Notes: generated by a model not told the origin, from the sequence alone. A stretch of 64,000 nt of DNA from SAR86 cluster bacterium AG-313-D11 (GCA_003284215.1 QBVW01000007.1:1-64000), one strand, 5' to 3'; numbered from the stretch's first letter, positions 15,953 through 25,286 are shown. Program-made: numbers and translations.

Positions 15953-16939
15953 ATGAAACTTGAGCCCAATCTTTGGTTTGACGAGGTTGTGAAAACCTAT
16001 CATCGTATTTCACCATACATACACCACACTCAACTGGTTAGCTGTCCAAATCTCAATGAGGAATTAGATGGTCGATATCTTTTTAAACCTGAATCTCTGC
16101 AAATAACAGGCTCATTTAAAGTGAGAGGTGCCCTTTCTGCCATATCAAGACTTTCAACAAAAGAATTAAAGCGTGGTGTGATAGCCTATTCCTCTGGTAA
16201 TCATGCCCAAGGCGTTGCCCACGCAGCGAAAGTATTTAACACTCCAGCAACAGTCGTGATGCCCAAAGATGCCCCTGCTAGAAAAATTGCCAATGCAAAA
16301 GCACTTGGCGCTGAAGTAGTTTTTTATGATCGACGTACAGAAAGTAGAGAGGACATGAGCAGAGAGATAGCCAAGGAAAAGAATCTAGTATTAATTAATC
16401 CATATGACGCTCTTGAAACAATTTATGGTCAAGGGACTGCAGCCTATGAAGTGATTCATGACGCTAATAATCCTAAGCTAGACAATGCCATTATCTGTGC
16501 GGGTGGCGGTGGTCTGACAGCAGGATCTTGTATTTCTATCAAGCACATCAATCCTAGTTGTAACGTCTTTACTGCTGAGCCAGATGAGTGGAATGATCAT
16601 CAGCTATCTTTTAAAAAAAATGAGAGAGTTGCAATGGACACCAACCGGGGTGGATTATGTGATGGCCTGCTCACACCTACTCCTGGAGAAATACCCTTTG
16701 CAATCAATACGCATTTTGGTGTGCAGGGTTTATCTGCATCGGATCAATCTGTCTGTAATGCCATGAAATTTGCCTTTGATCGGTTGAATTTAAAACTTGA
16801 GCCAAGCGGTGCTGTTGCTTTGGCATGTTTGCTGGAAAACAAGGAAAAATTTAAAGGCACCAGAACATTGGTAATGCTTTCAGGTGGCAATGTTGATAAA
16901 AAAACTTTTGCTGATTGTTTAGCTCAAGCTAATCTGTAG
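15953..16939 (+). CDS. PLP-dependent threonine/serine dehydratase (or serine racemase)
   Basis: Fold-type II PLP enzyme of 328 residues. The cofactor lysine lies in GSFKVRGA (about residues 52-59), with the SSGNHAQGVA phosphate/substrate loop near 82-91 and the glycine-rich GGGGLTAG loop near 184-191. A C-terminal SGGN closes the PLP ring. It lacks the ACT-like regulatory domain of biosynthetic IlvA, which matches catabolic TdcB and eukaryote-like serine racemases; sequence alone does not separate these. It ends by overlapping the convergent channel gene by 11 bp. Confidence 0.85.
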   Translation: MKLEPNLWFDEVVKTYHRISPYIHHTQLVSCPNLNEELDGRYLFKPESLQITGSFKVRGALSAISRLSTKELKRGVIAYSSGNHAQGVAHAAKVFNTPATVVMPKDAPARKIANAKALGAEVVFYDRRTESREDMSREIAKEKNLVLINPYDALETIYGQGTAAYEVIHDANNPKLDNAIICAGGGGLTAGSCISIKHINPSCNVFTAEPDEWNDHQLSFKKNERVAMDTNRGGLCDGLLTPTPGEIPFAINTHFGVQGLSASDQSVCNAMKFAFDRLNLKLEPSGAVALACLLENKEKFKGTRTLVMLSGGNVDKKTFADCLAQANL

Positions 16940-17666
16940 ACTCTTTTTTATCTGGATCGACCAGTTCATCGATTCCGGTTCCACCCATCATCACATCGAC
17001 AATCACGCCAATGACCATGTTAAGCAAAATCACAGCATTAACAATGATAAAAGACACAAAGAAAATCCATGCATAGGGATAGACATCTATGACTTGAGCC
17101 ATGATATTTGCCCAATCATCATAGGTGGCAACCTGCACAAGAGTAATTAATGCCAAGCCAATATTGCCCCAATTTTCTGGATCAACTTTGCCAAAGAACA
17201 TGGTACCTATCGCACCCCATACATACATAAAGATGAACATGAGCAAGGCTATAAAACCTACTCTGGGAATGGTCTTAATTAATGAGTCGATAATATGACG
17301 GAAAGCTGGAACAACAGTAATGATTCGAAGCACTCGAATAATTCTTAGCAACCTAGCCACAAAGACACTTTCAACATTATTAATTGGTACCAAGGAGATG
17401 GTCACAATTAAAAAATCAAAAATGTTCCAACCATCGCTAAAGAATTTAACCAATGAGCGTTCAGAAATCATTCGAATAATAATCTCAATTAAGAAAAACA
17501 AGGTAATGGCATAGTCGAATAGATCTAAGTAAACCGTGTACTCAGGTGAGATGTCATAAGAGCTAACACCCGCATAAACAGCAGATGCCACAATCACAGC
17601 AATCACAATGCCGCTAAAGGCTTTGCTGTTTCTAACTTTTAGAAAAAAATCTACAAACGTATTCAT
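16929..17666 (-). CDS. Voltage-gated cation channel of the bacterial Nav (NaChBac) type
   Basis: One-domain, six-helix channel subunit of 245 residues that should form a tetramer in the inner membrane. S1 begins near residue 17. S4 carries four regularly spaced arginines, R105, R108, R111 and R114. The pore helix LITLVQVA leads into the filter TYDDWAN at 181-187, and S6 near 205-225 contains the conserved Asn-rich ILLNMVIGVIVD. Known Na+-selective relatives have TLESW filters. The two aspartates here resemble engineered or natural Ca2+-selective versions, so Ca2+ permeation is plausible. AGGAGCTGAC before the ATG gives a strong start. It lies 48 bp downstream of the giant FecR/cadherin gene on the same strand. 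Confidence 0.9.
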   Translation of the reverse strand: MNTFVDFFLKVRNSKAFSGIVIAVIVASAVYAGVSSYDISPEYTVYLDLFDYAITLFFLIEIIIRMISERSLVKFFSDGWNIFDFLIVTISLVPINNVESVFVARLLRIIRVLRIITVVPAFRHIIDSLIKTIPRVGFIALLMFIFMYVWGAIGTMFFGKVDPENWGNIGLALITLVQVATYDDWANIMAQVIDVYPYAWIFFVSFIIVNAVILLNMVIGVIVDVMMGGTGIDELVDPDKKESTD

Positions 17667-17714
17667 GTCAGCTCCTAATAATAAAGATATGTTGCTTTTT
17701 TACAACCAAACAAT

Positions 17715-20700
17715 TTAATCAACAAGATAAATCCCCTCAGCAAAATAAAAATCATTGGCTCCAGCCGTGCCAGTATCACCTGATTTATACAAGTTTACAT
17801 TTACCCTGCCGCCACTCTCATCGGGCGATGAGTCGCCGTATAAGGCTCCAGCCACAGATGCCCCACCCAACCAAGAATTAGCTAAGCTGTCGGTTGAATT
17901 ACCCGTGTAGGTATTATCGGTGCCGGTAATAGCAACTGAGAATGAGGCAAAGCCTGCATTATCAACAATAGGATTTTTATCATCAAAATTAGTAAAGGCT
18001 AAAGTTCCAGAATAACCGCTGCCGCCCCAATTAAAGGTTGCGGCCACATCAGCCGTGGTGGTGTATTTGTGAACATCGTAATTGGTGCCCGTTTGATTAT
18101 AGCGATAGGCCACATTCATCACCGCCGCCCCACTCATCGAGGCTGAACCGGAAGTTGGTATTTCACTTTGATCAACCACTTCACCGCCCACCCAAGTGCC
18201 CAGATGCACCGAAGCATTCTGGGTGCCAGAATTAGGTGAGACATCAACCGCGCTCATGGCCCAAAAGCCCCAAGTTGAATAAGCGGTATCTGGCATCGAA
18301 TCGTTGCCGCCTGTGTGGAATAAATCAGTATCCTCTCTATCTAATGTATTGTATGAAACCATCACTCCAGCTAGATTATTTGAACCCCCCGAAGTGCCAT
18401 CAATTTGCGCGCCATCGTCTTGAATCTCAGCTGCAAAGACTTCACTTGAAATGTAAGCTGATTTTGCTTCATCGTTGGTGGCATCACCAAACTTCAAGGT
18501 CATAGAGCCGGTATCCACGGTGCTCCAATTGGAAGTATAGTTATTTGATGGAGCAGCACTGATGGTCATCGGAGCCACCACTTGCACATCATCGTTGGTG
18601 GTATCAAACGCAAAGGTTGCAAGCGTGCTGCTTGAGCGAATCGAAGACAGCTGAGAGTTGCCTGTGCCACTGACATCAAATTCTAAAATGCCACTGAAAA
18701 ATCCGCTGTAGCCCGTAGCACTTGAGGAGTAAAAATCTGAAGATCTAAAGTCACTCAGATTATGATAAGCTCCAGAACCAACGCCAGAAGTTCTCACGTC
18801 TTGCACCACAGCAGAAACATTAAAGGAGCCAGTGCTGAAGGTATCATTGTTAGAGTTATAATTAACTCCCAAAGTCATATTACCTGACTTATAGGGATCA
18901 GAAGATGTAATCATGGCGCCGCCAGGTTGATTGGAGCTATCACCCCAAAAGCAGCCGCTATCATTGGAGGTTGCACACTCAATTGGAGAAGTACCATAGT
19001 TAATACCCAGACCATCATTATCTGCATTTGTGGCACCCTGATAAGACCAATAATGATAGCCATCCATGCCCAAGCCAGTATCTCCTGGTGAGTATCTTGT
19101 TGTATCATTTTTTCGATAATCCACATTAGATATCACCACATTCAAAAGACTCTGTTGATCATCCCGAGTGGTACTGCCTGAGGCACCGTCATAGGAATCT
19201 TTCAAAGAAATTTGCGCCCAAAGACCGGTCCCTACTCCGCTTGGATTTAGTACCTGCCACCACATGGATGTACCTTCAGGCAGATAACTGGTGCTGGTAT
19301 GAGGCATTCTATTGGTATAAATAATATTAGCTTCATTAAGAGCCATTCTCGCAAAGTCATAGTTTAGTTGGTAAGATGCCGCGCAAGCAGAAGAGGAATT
19401 ACCTGTACCTGCACAATAATTCAGACCAACATCGCCATAAGACCATACATTAGTTGGAATAAAATTAGGATAGAAATAATCATTCGTGGTTCCAGAAGCT
19501 GTAAAGTTTTCAAGCGGGATGACTGCCATGGCAATGACTCTTTTATTTCCATTGGTAAAGGATACAAAGTTTGCATCCTTATAAACTTCTCCGGCTAAGG
19601 TGACTTGATCCTCATAGAGGTTGTAGGTACTTGAGGTGGTTGAGCCATCACCAGACAAACCAACTATCCATTGCATGATCGCATAACTATTAGTCCCTTG
19701 ATACTGAGTTTGGTGATCCCAATTTATATCATTTACTCCAAGCAAAACACCATTGGTGTCACTATCGGTTTCGTTAGGTCCCCAATAACCAAAATATTTC
19801 GCCAATTTAATTCCGTTACCTGCACTATTTAAATATCTACCGCAACCCTGACATTTAATGGAAAAGCCATTTAAAGCTTCAGCTATACCACCACTTCCTG
19901 TATAAGTAGAATTGATAGGTTCAGTATCTGTGACAGCTTCTCTAGAACTAAAAGTGGCAGTACCGCCACCAATTGCAGACAAAACAGCATTTAATCTACT
20001 TTCATTTGTTTGATATTGACAACATTGTTCAGAATAAAGGACATACAAGACATTTCCAGAAGTTTCCAAAAAGCTCTCATACCCGCTGATATCTGTGCTC
20101 GTAGTGTTTATTCTTATATCTATGATCAAGCTGTATGGGCTTAAATCAGCAGGTACGCTAGTGCTCTGAACTGCATCATAGGTTTTACCTGCTGCAGTAA
20201 TTGCATCTACCCATTGATTACTATCATTGCTCCAATCCCCATCGTAACCGTTGCTACCCTCAGTATAATTCCACAATATTAGAGCTTTTCCTCCAGCAAT
20301 TGCTGAGTTAAAGCTAATATTGCTAGCTGCCTTATCAGTGGTCATGAACCAATATTCAGCGCCTTCTAGTCGTCCTGCAGTCAGGAAGTCAGCATTGGCT
20401 ATGGTGGTGGTGACTACCGTGCCTAGAGGACTGTAATACTTGCCATCGAGTGCAGAAGAATTTGGCGCAAAAGCAAATTCGCCACTACCACTAGTATCAA
20501 TAGGAAAATAATAACGCCAATTGAGTGCGGTTCCAGAATTGATTTCCACCGGAACATAGTTGTTAGACGTATCGTCCACTGAAGTGATGGCAGTTGAATT
20601 GGTGGTACCGACTTGCTCTAAAGTGTAGGCAGCGAGGCTTGATCCAGACGGACCTCGAGTTGCTGTTGCACTAAAGCCACTTCTTGAGGCTGAGTTATAG

Positions 20701-23700
20701 TCAGCAGAATAGCGCAAGACTGCCGATTCAAGTTCTTCAACGTTACCTACATTAACCGTAAAGGCATCGGTGGTGGTGTTACCTCCTGCGGTGGCAGTCA
20801 AAGTTAAGCTGTAGCTTTTAGCCGTCTCAAAATCCAAGGTTGCATTGGTGGTGACATTACCAGAGCTGTCAACGGCAAAATTACTGCTGCCGGTTCCACT
20901 GAGTGAGTAAGAGACAGTTTCGCTATCTGGATTGGTAATGCTTGAGCTACCAACAGTAGTGCCTGAACTGGAGGATTCTGCCAAAGCTGCGCCGCTGTTG
21001 GCCAAAGTCACTGCTAAGGTATTAATTTTTAAATCGTTCACATTCACCGTGAAATTTTGCGTCACTGTATTGGTGCCATCGGTTGCAGTAAGAGTTAATG
21101 AATATGATGTTGTGGTTTCATAATCCAAACTTGCTGCTGTGGTAATGGTTCCATCTGAAGAGACTGCAAATTTATCACTGCCGGTGCCAGAAAGGGTATA
21201 AGTCACACTACCACTGCCCTCGGTGGTGGTTGTTGTTGTTGTAATGCTTGATCCCGAACTAGCATTTTCATCAATACTAATTGATGAACTTGCTAGGGCT
21301 ATAGACAACTCAACCACATCAGCAACACTAATATTGATAATGTTCGATATAGTATTGGTTCCATCGCTAGCAGTTAATGTTAGTGAGTACGAGGTGCTTG
21401 TTTCATAATCTAAAGAACTGACTAAAGTAATATTTCCAGCACTATCGACCGCAAAATTTTCACTACCGGACCCACTTAAGGCATAAGTAATGGTTTGTGA
21501 TTCAGGATCGGAGGCTGATGCAGTTGCAATCGTAGTTCCAGCAGCAGTGTTTTCTGCAAAAGAAGAAGCCGCCAATGAGCTTGAAAGACTTGGAGCTTCA
21601 TTGACATCGCTAATACTGATGGCGATAGTGTTAGTTATAGTATTAACTCCATCAGAAGCGCTCAGTGTTAAAGTGTAAGAACTGGCTGTTTCGTAATCCA
21701 AGCCAGCTATCAAAGTTACGTTCCCCGAACTATCTACTGCAAAATTTTCACTGCCAGTTCCACTTAAGGAATAGGTAATAGCTTGTGATTCAGGATCTGA
21801 TGCTGAAGCATTTGCAATGGTCGTTCCCGTTGAAATGTTCTCTGCGAAGGAAGAAGCTGCCAATGTATTCGAAAGGCTTGGTGCTTCATTGACATCATCG
21901 ACTGTAATAGTTAAGTCAGAAGAAGTTGTGTTCACTCCATCAGATGCATTTAAGGTAAGCGTATAGCTTGTTGCAGTTTCATAATCCAGTGTATTGACCA
22001 GTGAAATATTCCCAGCACTGTCCACGCTAAAGTTTTCACTGCCTGCTCCCGAAAGACTATAGGTAATAGAATTACCTTCAGGATCTGTTGCTGAGGCTGT
22101 ACCTATGTTTATACCGGTCAGACTGTCTTCAGCAAAACTAGTTGCTGAGGTGCTTGCAGTTAAAATAGCAGGCTCATCAATATCAATAACACTAAAATTA
22201 ATTTCATAGACAGTCTCATTAACTCCGTCACTGGCAGTCAGTGTCAGCGCATAACTGGTAGTGGTCTCATAATCCAATTCAGCTTGCAAGGAAATGTTCC
22301 CATTTGCATCCACGCTAAAGTTTTCACTACCCTCTCCAGAAAGAGTGAATGAAATATCTCCACCTTCAGGATCTATGGCTGTGCTTTCGAGAATCGCTGA
22401 TTGCAAATCAATATTTTCAGCAAAGGAATCAGCAAGTAAAGTAGATGTTAATACAATAGGCTCATCAATGTTTGTTACATCCAAAAGCACTTGTATTTCA
22501 GAAATATCAGCATTTTCAGATTCAATGGTCACAGTAAATGAAAGGGTAGTTTGAGTCTCATAATCAAGCGCACTTATAAGATTAATTGTTAAAGTTTCTT
22601 CATCAAATTCCACGAGTTCGGCATCATCACCGGAAATGACAATTGTGTAAGCTAATTCTCCTGGATTAATAAAAACCAATGGGGTGAGGGTTTCATTGAC
22701 CAGATTTTCGTTAATGGATTCAATGGACTCACCTGCACTAACTTGAAAAATAGGAGCAACTTCAACGGTTGTCTCTTGAGTAGATTCTGCGACCTCCTCT
22801 GCAACTTCTCCGGTTGGATCTTCATTGGCATCATCGGCCTCGACGGTTTCAAGCTCAACAGCAGCCTCATAATCATCAGCTGTTCCCAAATCTTCTGGCT
22901 CCACATCTGAAGAGGCATCTGATACTCCCGATGAGTCTAGCAAACTTTCATCTACTTCAATGTCGGTTGAATCGCCAGCATCATCGCTTGCAACTTCTGC
23001 CTCAGTTTCAGCTTCTGTTGATTCGGGGGCAGTCTCCTCGGCCGGCGTCTCTTCGCTTACAGTTTCTTCACTAGGAGCAGCCTCTTCTTCTTGAGTTTCC
23101 TCCCCAGGAGTTTCTTCGGCAGCAGGCTCATCTTCTGAAATTTCCTCTTCAGCAGCAGATTCTTCTTCTGGTGCTTCTTCGGGTGCCTCTAATTCTTCCT
23201 GCAATGCATCTAAACTCTCTTCAGTAACTGCAACAGGCTCACTTGGCTCAGAATCTTCACTTTCAACAGAGACTGAAAAACCTGGTTCAGTAACCGTCGT
23301 AGCAAAATCTGGGGAGCATTGATCCCCAAAAGAATCTAAATCTACACAATTAGGAGTAACCGTCATCTCTGTGCCATATAGAAAGGTTGCATTCGTTTGC
23401 GGGCCTGTGGTCTGCACAATTCCGATTCCACCCCTAATACCAACCGTGGCAGAATTTGTTCGAATTAAAGCGGGTTGTTTTTTTGTAACTTTACCGCCAA
23501 CTATTCTAAGCAAGCCACGCGCTGTTACCTCGAGTGAGCCTTCGGCAGTCTCAGGGTTATAAATAAATTTATCCAAAACAACACTGGAGTTAGGTCCAAT
23601 CGAAAATGCAGTGCCATCAAGCAACAACATTTGCGCCCTCCCGATGCCATCAGTTTCAATCGTATGATTTTGAATAATCTCATAACCCGCATCGATAAGT

Positions 23701-23840
23701 TTACGCTCTTGTTCAAGAGTTAAATCGGTTGTATTTTTATTAACCGCAGATGCAACTCCTATTTGTTCTTGGGTCTGACCATCAATAGCAAAAAGACTGA
23801 CTGCTAAATAAACTGAAAGAAAATTTTGAATAAATTTCAT
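17715..23840 (-). CDS. Giant secreted FecR-domain / cadherin-repeat protein, putative type XI cargo
   Basis: About 2040 residues. I chose ATG 23840, two bases after the upstream stop; an ATG five codons earlier (23855) is also possible. Order: a signal peptide without lipobox; a FecR-like domain (about residues 30-150, ending TVGIRGGIG); a very acidic Glu/Ala/Pro linker (about 195-360); one divergent and six clear cadherin-like repeats (about 360-1040) with LDYET and DVNEAP motifs typical of Ca2+ binding; and then about 1000 residues of unrecognised sequence with an alpha/beta stretch near 1185-1260. The last 200 residues look like a TbpB-type beta-barrel (LYGDSSPDESGG near the end). The adjacent TPR/barrel protein is the likely exporter. 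An adhesin or surface sensor is inferred; no enzyme activity is claimed. Confidence 0.85.
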   Translation of the reverse strand: MKFIQNFLSVYLAVSLFAIDGQTQEQIGVASAVNKNTTDLTLEQERKLIDAGYEIIQNHTIETDGIGRAQMLLLDGTAFSIGPNSSVVLDKFIYNPETAEGSLEVTARGLLRIVGGKVTKKQPALIRTNSATVGIRGGIGIVQTTGPQTNATFLYGTEMTVTPNCVDLDSFGDQCSPDFATTVTEPGFSVSVESEDSEPSEPVAVTEESLDALQEELEAPEEAPEEESAAEEEISEDEPAAEETPGEETQEEEAAPSEETVSEETPAEETAPESTEAETEAEVASDDAGDSTDIEVDESLLDSSGVSDASSDVEPEDLGTADDYEAAVELETVEADDANEDPTGEVAEEVAESTQETTVEVAPIFQVSAGESIESINENLVNETLTPLVFINPGELAYTIVISGDDAELVEFDEETLTINLISALDYETQTTLSFTVTIESENADISEIQVLLDVTNIDEPIVLTSTLLADSFAENIDLQSAILESTAIDPEGGDISFTLSGEGSENFSVDANGNISLQAELDYETTTSYALTLTASDGVNETVYEINFSVIDIDEPAILTASTSATSFAEDSLTGINIGTASATDPEGNSITYSLSGAGSENFSVDSAGNISLVNTLDYETATSYTLTLNASDGVNTTSSDLTITVDDVNEAPSLSNTLAASSFAENISTGTTIANASASDPESQAITYSLSGTGSENFAVDSSGNVTLIAGLDYETASSYTLTLSASDGVNTITNTIAISISDVNEAPSLSSSLAASSFAENTAAGTTIATASASDPESQTITYALSGSGSENFAVDSAGNITLVSSLDYETSTSYSLTLTASDGTNTISNIINISVADVVELSIALASSSISIDENASSGSSITTTTTTTEGSGSVTYTLSGTGSDKFAVSSDGTITTAASLDYETTTSYSLTLTATDGTNTVTQNFTVNVNDLKINTLAVTLANSGAALAESSSSGTTVGSSSITNPDSETVSYSLSGTGSSNFAVDSSGNVTTNATLDFETAKSYSLTLTATAGGNTTTDAFTVNVGNVEELESAVLRYSADYNSASRSGFSATATRGPSGSSLAAYTLEQVGTTNSTAITSVDDTSNNYVPVEINSGTALNWRYYFPIDTSGSGEFAFAPNSSALDGKYYSPLGTVVTTTIANADFLTAGRLEGAEYWFMTTDKAASNISFNSAIAGGKALILWNYTEGSNGYDGDWSNDSNQWVDAITAAGKTYDAVQSTSVPADLSPYSLIIDIRINTTSTDISGYESFLETSGNVLYVLYSEQCCQYQTNESRLNAVLSAIGGGTATFSSREAVTDTEPINSTYTGSGGIAEALNGFSIKCQGCGRYLNSAGNGIKLAKYFGYWGPNETDSDTNGVLLGVNDINWDHQTQYQGTNSYAIMQWIVGLSGDGSTTSSTYNLYEDQVTLAGEVYKDANFVSFTNGNKRVIAMAVIPLENFTASGTTNDYFYPNFIPTNVWSYGDVGLNYCAGTGNSSSACAASYQLNYDFARMALNEANIIYTNRMPHTSTSYLPEGTSMWWQVLNPSGVGTGLWAQISLKDSYDGASGSTTRDDQQSLLNVVISNVDYRKNDTTRYSPGDTGLGMDGYHYWSYQGATNADNDGLGINYGTSPIECATSNDSGCFWGDSSNQPGGAMITSSDPYKSGNMTLGVNYNSNNDTFSTGSFNVSAVVQDVRTSGVGSGAYHNLSDFRSSDFYSSSATGYSGFFSGILEFDVSGTGNSQLSSIRSSSTLATFAFDTTNDDVQVVAPMTISAAPSNNYTSNWSTVDTGSMTLKFGDATNDEAKSAYISSEVFAAEIQDDGAQIDGTSGGSNNLAGVMVSYNTLDREDTDLFHTGGNDSMPDTAYSTWGFWAMSAVDVSPNSGTQNASVHLGTWVGGEVVDQSEIPTSGSASMSGAAVMNVAYRYNQTGTNYDVHKYTTTADVAATFNWGGSGYSGTLAFTNFDDKNPIVDNAGFASFSVAITGTDNTYTGNSTDSLANSWLGGASVAGALYGDSSPDESGGRVNVNLYKSGDTGTAGANDFYFAEGIYLVD
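20720..22465 (-). repeat. Six tandem cadherin-like repeats inside the giant gene
   Basis: Units of about 94-98 codons recur six times. Each carries SFAEN-like, LSGTGSENFAVDS, LDYET and SYTLTLTASDG elements, and most are joined by DVNEAP or close variants. The repeats are alike in protein but clearly diverged in DNA, so they are old or under recombination only in part. A seventh, weaker unit precedes them at about 22465-22755. Repeat number may vary among strains. Confidence 0.85.
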
Positions 23841-23842
23841 GA

Positions 23843-25171
23843 TTATTTGAAACATTGATAGTTTATTTGTGCAGAAAAATTATTAGCCCTGCGTTTATAA
23901 ATACTGATGGTGCTTCTGGAGTCATTGAAGATCAAACCAAGATTTAACGACCAACAAGCTCCTATGGATTTCAGCATATTGAATCGAAGACTTTCCATTT
24001 GATCATGTCTTGCACCAAAAAGAGGATAGTTCTTATCATGCGATTTATCTTGATAGCTGTACTTTGATGAAAATTGCCAATTTTCACCCAGGGGCTGAGA
24101 ATAACTAAACTCTAAACCATAGTTTTCATAAAACTCATAGTCTGTATTTGCACGATAATTTTCTAAAATGATCTTATAGCCATATAAGGCTTGAGGGCCA
24201 GACCAAACGTAACTCTGCCCAAAACTTATTCCGTTTATGCGGCCATTTTTTTGTCTTCCTGACCTAAAAATTTTCTCATCTCTGTAATATGAAAAGAGCA
24301 TGGAGGAACCATTATCTAATTGACCGCTGTAATCAAGGGAAATACGGCCACTGCGTAAAATTTCTTGTCGGTTTAACACAACTCGCAGTAAATTAATGTT
24401 CGGCGCAAAGACTGGATCCTCTAAATTAAAGAAAGAAAAGAAATTCTCATCTAAGTTAAAGTTTCTGCGAACTGAAATTACGTTACTTTGTACATCGAAT
24501 TGAGTGTAAGTATCGAATCGATCTGCGCCATAACTAAAAAAGTATTGAATGTTATCGCCTCTTGGATGATTTAAGTCCTGATCAATGCTTAAAGAATAGT
24601 TATATAGAGACGATCTATCGCTTTGTCTTTTGCTCTCTTGATCAACCTCTAATAAAAAATCACCAATCTCAATAAAATCGGCATTGATGCCTGAATTTCC
24701 ATTCGTGGTTCGTTTGAAGCCAATACTAAGGTTTTGTTGCCATTGAAAAGGCTCCTCAGCAGAGACAATTGCTTCAAGGAATTGATCAACCTTAGCTTCA
24801 ACTTCTGGGGGTGGATTAAACTCCTTAACACTTTTTAAATAATTGTTAGCCAAAGCAAAAGCGCCTAGACGGAAATATAAAACTCCAAGTTCTAACCTGA
24901 TTCTAGGTAATTCTGAATCATAAATAAGCATCTGCTCAAAGACACCTATGGCGCCCTCTAAATCTCCAACTACAATGGATAAATTTGCATATTCAAATAA
25001 CAAAGAAAGGTTTGTTGGATCTTTGAAAAGCTTTTGAAAGGTTTGCTCTTTTTTTTTCTCGAGAACCTCTAATGCTTGGGGATCGGATATAGTTGGAACA
25101 ACATTTTGTGCTAAAGAATCCATACATAAGAGAGCAAAAAGCATGGATAAAAATAGCTTGGATAATTTCAT
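23843..25171 (-). CDS. TPR plus outer-membrane beta-barrel protein, DUF560/SLAM-like
   Basis: The 442-residue precursor has a signal peptide (to about residue 21), then a TPR region (about 40-145). This region includes LRLELG-type and NPPPEVEAKVDQFLEAI segments (here RIRLELGVLYFRLGAF) characteristic of the DUF560 N-terminal domain. Residues from about 160 to the end alternate polar and aromatic/hydrophobic positions with many Tyr, Phe, Ser and Asn, as expected for a barrel of about 14 strands. DUF560 proteins (SLAMs, type XI secretion) move barrel-bearing cargo to the cell surface. The next gene 2 bp downstream encodes a giant protein with a TbpB-like end, which fits. An unrelated TPR-porin is the main alternative. 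Confidence 0.7.
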   Translation of the reverse strand: MKLSKLFLSMLFALLCMDSLAQNVVPTISDPQALEVLEKKKEQTFQKLFKDPTNLSLLFEYANLSIVVGDLEGAIGVFEQMLIYDSELPRIRLELGVLYFRLGAFALANNYLKSVKEFNPPPEVEAKVDQFLEAIVSAEEPFQWQQNLSIGFKRTTNGNSGINADFIEIGDFLLEVDQESKRQSDRSSLYNYSLSIDQDLNHPRGDNIQYFFSYGADRFDTYTQFDVQSNVISVRRNFNLDENFFSFFNLEDPVFAPNINLLRVVLNRQEILRSGRISLDYSGQLDNGSSMLFSYYRDEKIFRSGRQKNGRINGISFGQSYVWSGPQALYGYKIILENYRANTDYEFYENYGLEFSYSQPLGENWQFSSKYSYQDKSHDKNYPLFGARHDQMESLRFNMLKSIGACWSLNLGLIFNDSRSTISIYKRRANNFSAQINYQCFK

Positions 25172-25177
25172 AAGTTT

Positions 25178-25200
25178 TTTAGTGACATTTAGTCACTAAA
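25178..25200. promoter_or_regulatory. Palindromic operator, candidate TetR binding site
   Basis: TTTAGTGAC and GTCACTAAA form a perfect 9-bp inverted repeat around a 5-base centre (ATTTA). It starts 7 bp upstream of the DUF560-like gene and lies in the 115-bp divergent region shared with the TetR-family gene. Size and symmetry match operators of TetR-family repressors. Its position over the leader of the minus-strand genes suggests repression of the DUF560/giant-protein pair. Confidence 0.65.
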
Positions 25201-25222
25201 TTTGTTGTGTATTTAAACATAA

Positions 25223-25241
25223 AAATGACAAAATATCATTT
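25223..25241. promoter_or_regulatory. Second, weaker inverted repeat in the same divergent region
   Basis: AAATGA and TCATTT are separated by 7 bases. The arms are AT-rich and short, so chance is possible, but the repeat lies where a -35/-10 region for the divergent TetR operon or the minus-strand operon would be expected. It could be a second regulator site. Confidence 0.3.
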
Positions 25242-25286
25242 GAAAGGTGTCAATACGCGCATTCTCTCCCCTAGAGGTATAATCTT

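Noticed and set aside
20720-22755. Regular spaced repeats that might look like a CRISPR or satellite array
   Set aside because: Period is about 290 bp, similarity is in protein rather than DNA, and the units lie in one long frame with cadherin motifs.
22652-23074. Open frames in other frames over the acidic linker of the giant gene
   Set aside because: They are shadows of the Glu/Ala-rich repeats, give low-complexity Leu/Gln/His or Pro-rich products and lack ribosome binding sites.
25278-25283. TATAAT just before the TetR start as a -10 box
   Set aside because: It ends 3 bp before the start codon and has no -35 at the right distance; GAGG just upstream is better explained as the ribosome binding site.
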